A stretch of DNA of 64,000 nucleotides from Talinum fruticosum (lineage: Eukaryota > Streptophyta > Magnoliopsida > Caryophyllales > Talinaceae), in contig JAITYX010000008.1 of assembly GCA_021018815.1 (NCBI GenBank), positions 8,368,001-8,432,000 of the forward strand, in the 5' to 3' direction. The notes below the pieces were generated by a model, which was not told where the DNA came from, did no database searches, and worked only from the letters and a program-made list of their open reading frames with translations. Positions 59,701-64,000 of the stretch are shown here, piece after piece. How positions within the stretch are numbered: position 1 is the first letter of the stretch; each line of letters opens with the position of its first letter. The position numbers and the translations under genes are program-made.

Positions 59701-61289
59701 GTCAATAGCTGTCAGCTCAGCTTTTCAGATTGGCAAGCACATTGCCTCATAATCTTTATGGACCTTTTTACTGGGCTTTCTTTTTGCTGGTCCCCTTCTC
59801 ACCCTACCTCTCCATGGTGGAAGTGCATGTCATCACAGACTTCATCTTACCTTCCAACATTCGTGTTTTGACTCTTTACGATTGGGCATGGGTATGACGC
59901 TGACGGGTTGAATTAGACTAAAAACCACAAGGTTTCCTGGAAAAGCCATGTCTTGACAACTTGAAATTTGTTGAAGTCAGACTTGTTATACTCTAGGTAG
60001 AAAGTGTTAACTCTGTAGAAAGGGTAGTGAGAGAATCAAATGCAAGCTATTATTTTTGAGACCTATCACCTCTTAACACCTTGGCTGACACAAACAATGT
60101 TAAGTTTAGAAGAAATTTTCTCCTCCGCCATGTCTGCATAAAGCAAAACGAGGGAAACAATTATCAAGTAATCAAGGAATATTTTGTTAATATTTGGTGT
60201 CGTATTTGCCCAATAGTAACCTGGATTCTGGCATTTGCAGGCCTGTCAGTAACTTTGATGAGGTCACCCTTCATTTTGTGGAATGCATTTATCAGCATAT
60301 GCACAACAAGAAGTCACAGGTATAGTTACCCTCTCAACAGATGACTATCTTATCGCAAGGATTTTGCATGTAACTTTCCACTTGGGATGTGCTTTCTTTC
60401 ATTGAACGTGCACTTTTCTTGTTTTCAGCCGAGAGGTGATTCCCTCTCTCAAAGTCAGATGACAGAATCGTCACAGAGCACCCCAGTCAAAAGTGAATCT
60501 AATGGGTTCCACTCCTCTCCGGCCAATCAGGTATGCAATGAGACACCATTTGAAATTCCTGTCCCCTGACCCTTTTGACTAGGGCCACATCACCACATAT
60601 TCTGATCTATATTTCCGATTGTAGTTCTCTATGCAGATGAGTGTTGATGGCCTAAAAGACATTGATCAGAGGGTGCTTGATTATCTGCAGCAACCTTCGA
60701 GCCTGTAAGTTTTAAATCACCTTATCATCACATAACTTTCATGCACTGAAAAGTTCTCTCATGGCTAGAAAATAGATATTCTTCTGTACAACATTGATAT
60801 TTGGATTATGCGGCTTGATTACTTCTATCTCCCCTTGATTTTCCTGTTCCTTTCTGAGCCGCTAATGAGATAAAATTTGAGATCAAGGATTTGCTGGGTC
60901 TGTCAGTTTCAGACTTCCTGCATACTTAACAGTCTTTTGTTATGCATCATGCCGGATCTACATCCTTGTCAATAATGCTGAATTTACCATTAACTAATGT
61001 TCTTTTAGGGCACAAGAAAAGGGCGTACACAGGGATGAAATTGCTCGACACTTGAAGCTCCCAGTGGAAAAGATCATGTAAGTTCCTTTTTCCCCCGCCC
61101 GAGCATTCCATTCCCATCCCAGACAAAAACCCAAAGCAAAAAAAGAAAATATTCAGAGAAGCATATCTACTACTGCAACAATGACCTGTTGATTTCGTGT
61201 GTCCCAGGCAATCCATCACATGTCTAGAAGACGAAGGCCTGATATACTCTACAATCGATGAATTTCACTTCAAATCTACAGCTGCTTAA
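56728..61289 (+). CDS. RPA2: Replication protein A 32-kDa subunit (RPA2/RPA32), one-base frameshift in exon 2
   Basis: Ten exons: 56728-56808, 56888-57000, 57921-58018, 58304-58345, 58446-58523, 60241-60319, 60429-60530, 60637-60704, 61009-61077, 61208-61289. With one base restored they encode about 270 residues (Arabidopsis RPA2A about 279). The N-terminal tail is Ser/Gly-rich (MMFSSQYDGGFTSSQLTQ; the second Met may be used). The OB fold includes VKLVGMVFDKTEKVTDVSF, LDDGTGRIGCKRW and MYVLLVGHLRTFKNNTEM. The C-terminal winged helix has LKDIDQRVLDYLQQPSSLA and DEGLIYSTIDEFHFKS. RPA binds single-stranded DNA in replication and repair. In exon 2 a C4 run (56943-56946) must be C5 to read SSADDKSSFQIDGVDVTN; as written the frame ends at TAA (56999-57001), which overlaps the donor. 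Later exons are intact, so an assembly error is likely. Confidence 0.95.
58611..58794. repeat. 92-bp tandem duplication in RPA2 intron 5
   Basis: Two adjacent copies (58611-58702, 58703-58794) begin ctaagtctttaacaacaatt and end gggaaaggg, with few differences. Intronic, with no coding effect. Confidence 0.9.
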
Positions 61290-62494
61290 CATGTTTTTAT
61301 CATGATTAGGGACAGGACTGGCCATAGTACATGACTAAGATTTGCAGTATCTCTTGGAGTATCAGCGTTTTGGGTATTTGGTGTAGGCATCATAGTTTGT
61401 GAAGAATGAAACTGCAGCTGGTGTAAATTTTGGCTTAAGTTTAAGCTGCGTGTGTCCGTTTAAATCTAGGCTATATTGTAATCTTTGTTCCCTTCAAGAA
61501 TTTGACCCCAAAATTTTTGAAGTGGAACATCAGGAGTTATTAGTTTCGTTGTATTTAATACTGGTATTAATTGTATGACCATTTTTATCACAATGAGATA
61601 TTGCGTGTTAGCCAAATGTCTCTTTTTTTTTTTTTCCTGCATGGTATGAGTCGGATTGACTTTGTGTTATGTAAAACTTGGTTTGGATAATTTTTGGGTT
61701 GAGTTGACTTTGGGTATGAGGTAGAGATCATTTAAATTACATTTTAGATATTATTTTAATTTTGTGAGATCGAGATACACCATAGAGCATATTCTTTTTT
61801 TTTTGACTGAAGTCTATGGCGCATATTTGTTTAAACAATCTTTTGTGTGTGATTTTTGGATTGGGATTGCACCATGTTTATATAAAAATACCAATTTTTT
61901 TTTATCCTAATAAGATATTTCAAATTTTATATCATTGTATTGAACCTTTATATCATTTCGTGTAGGAATACTTACAAAGGATAAAATTATCTTTATTTGA
62001 AATTTTCAAATTTTGCTAAAACAAGACCGATGTTACGATAGTTACAAAATAATTAAAAATCACATCCATATAGATCAACAATGACCACCATATAATCAAA
62101 TATTAACGTGTAATAATTTTTAATCTATTTAATACAAATCAATTGACACCGTATAATGATTTAAAATATGTTTTAAAATTTGAACTATTAAAAAAAAGAC
62201 ATATGATGAAGAAGAGATGAAAAAAAAAACTTTACATAATAGGGTATAAATTTCAACTAAAAAATTTCGAGGGATTACTATCACTTAAAAACAAAATAAT
62301 TACAAAATTGGGATTGTTGTTTGGATATTAGGAGTACTAACCTAAACTGAAACGGAGTACAACTTCCCTTTCCGTTAATTCGTTATAAACCGCATTTTAC
62401 TGATAAGGCATTTGGATAGGCTGACTTGTAGCCAATCAATGAAATTGCTTGGACCCTCCACATCCTAGTCAACCCTCAATTTTTTTGGGCAAAA
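61290..62494. other. 3' UTR of RPA2 and AT-rich spacer
   Basis: The first 250-300 bp are likely RPA2 3' UTR. The rest is AT-rich with no recognised feature. Confidence 0.5.
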
Positions 62495-62504
62495 ACCTAC
62501 ACTA

Positions 62505-62740
62505 TTTTTTTTAAAGGAAAAAGCAGGATTTGATTTATACATAAAATATACATAACTAGAAATATACTCAAAATAAATTCCTAACCAAACCTGCCTTTTC
62601 TTTGCGGGCGTAAGCCCTGCTAGATGGTGTGCAATTGAATTACCATCTTGCTTAATATACTCCCATCCACAAATTAAAAACAAAGAAATAGAAAACATCA
62701 AATCTTCTAAAATCAAATCGAAATCACTAAGAAAATTGAT
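62505..62740 (-). mobile_element. 5'-truncated LINE insertion (236 bp)
   Basis: On the minus strand it encodes the end of a LINE RNase H domain (SISLFLICGWEYIKQDGNSI, then AHHLAGL) followed by a short 3' tail and an A-run (T8 on the plus strand at 62505-62512). A perfect 10-bp direct repeat ACCTACACTA flanks it (62495-62504 and 62741-62750). This is the structure expected of a short, target-primed LINE insertion. Its source is a different LINE from the 50-56 kb element, judging by protein sequence. Confidence 0.88.
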
Positions 62741-62750
62741 ACCTACACTA

Positions 62751-63211
62751 CTTTTGTTATACTTTTTTTCCTTTTTTTGTGCTCTCCCTTCCCCTCTTGT
62801 TAAGTCTTTTTTAATGAAATAATTATTTTTAATAGAAAATGTATATAAATAATAATATAATATATAATAATTATTAATGAGATTTTTAATGCAGCGTTAA
62901 AATTGAAATTATGATTATATTAAATTTTATAATCAATTCCTCCTTTCCTTTATAAAATTTAAGGTATTTAGCTAATTATTTTCTCTATATTTTGTGTTCG
63001 CTTTGTTATTAAATCTCTTGAATATGCAAAATATAATATGTGTATTTCAAAGTCATATAAGAGGGGAAGTTCTTGACTTCCAACACTAGACTTACTATAT
63101 AGCATTTGCCTTTTAAAAAGTTGAGTTCAAAAAAAAAGTTAAAATACATCACTTAATCAATTCACTCTACATTGTAATTATATATGAGTTTATATTAGTT
63201 GCATATTTTCT

Positions 63212-63297
<86 letters not shown>

Positions 63298-64000
63298 TTG
63301 AATAAGCAGTAAATGTAAATCTAAAATGACAGAGAAATTATAATTTTATTTTATAGATCACGACTATATATATATATACCCACCCAATATTAATTTAAAT
63401 AAGAAGGATTGACGTAACTTTACAACACTGTTAAAAGGAGAACATTGATTTTGATCATGCAATAATTTTGTTATTTTTCTTTTTTTTTTTCTTTGGGCAC
63501 AAACGATGCATAAGTCTCAATGTAGCCGTAGATTTAGACCCAACTCCAAAACTATTTTATCATATAGTTGCAATGATAATTAATACCCACATTGTATATA
63601 TAAAAGACAGAAGATTATAAATATAACAATTATAGCGTTTGGAACTACTGTTGGCAAAATTTTGTCGCATCCGATTATTCAAATTCGTCCGATCCGAAAA
63701 AATCAAGTTCGGGTATGACTTTTTGTCCGAATTTTAAATTCGGATATAAAATTTTTCTGTTTCAGTTGTCCAAACTCGATTTTAACCCGAATTTATACTT
63801 ATTTGAATTGTTCGACCCGACAATAAACGAGTATCGGACAAAAAATTTTATCCGATAATCGATTTTTTCAACCGGATTTTAACCCGAACCCGAATTTTTC
63901 TAGGGCTATTTGATACATATATATATATAAAGCTTTTTTTATATAAAGAGAAAAGGAAAGGGGGAAAAAAGTGAAAAGGGCAGCATAAAATGAGAGGAAT
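62751..64000. other. AT-rich intergenic spacer
   Basis: No gene is recognised. It includes the long (TA)n at 63215-63295. From 63650 to 63905 the DNA is rich in ccgatccgaa, aacccgaa and similar motifs, resembling the interior of hAT-like repeats, but no ends were identified. Confidence 0.5.
63215..63295. repeat. Long (TA)n microsatellite
   Basis: About 40 uninterrupted TA units, the longest simple repeat in the window. It can form a cruciform and its true length is often misassembled. Confidence 0.95.

Overview
The window is nuclear DNA from a flowering plant, most likely a eudicot. The genes are split by many GT-AG introns. The proteins are plant-type (KAKU4, REIL, DUF1644, MSI1, mitochondrial EF-Tu, RPA32, LRR receptor genes). 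The spacers are AT-rich and full of plant transposons. The species cannot be named from the sequence.

Layout, left to right. 1-3.8 kb: 5' part of a minus-strand KAKU4-like nuclear-envelope gene, with a Mutator-like MITE beside it. 4-7.4 kb: AT-rich spacer with a triplet-repeat tract and a nested inverted repeat. 7.7-10.6 kb (+): REIL/REI1-type 60S ribosome maturation factor. 10.9 kb: LINE remnant. 14.2-18 kb (-): DUF1644 zinc-finger gene. 21.1-27.6 kb (-): MSI1 (RBBP4-type WD40). 30.7-36.6 kb (+): mitochondrial EF-Tu in 12 exons. 37.1-41.5 kb (-): decayed LRR genes (BAM/CLV1-like and RLP-like pieces). 43.2-50 kb: a nest of LTRs inserted into one another, three of them with target-site duplications. 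50.1-56.5 kb (+): an L1-type LINE split by a hAT-like element. 56.7-61.3 kb (+): RPA32/RPA2. 61.3-64 kb: AT-rich spacer with a 236-bp LINE stub and a long (TA)n.

The genes do not form one pathway. MSI1 and RPA2 are both replication/chromatin genes, and both have exact E2F-type sites (GCGGGAAA) near their 5' ends. EF-Tu has TGGGCT (site II) boxes, as is common for nuclear genes for organelle proteins.

The most useful observations are three. (1) MSI1, RPA2 and the BAM-like LRR exon each lose frame by exactly one base in G/C runs, five cases in all, which points to consensus homopolymer errors rather than true pseudogenes. (2) The 43-50 kb block resolves into nested solo LTRs whose target duplications match (TGCTT, TTAAT, GTTGG/ATTGG). 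(3) The LRR pieces look like a phase-compatible chimera of a BAM-type exon and an RLP-type exon. I found no convincing new multi-gene system.
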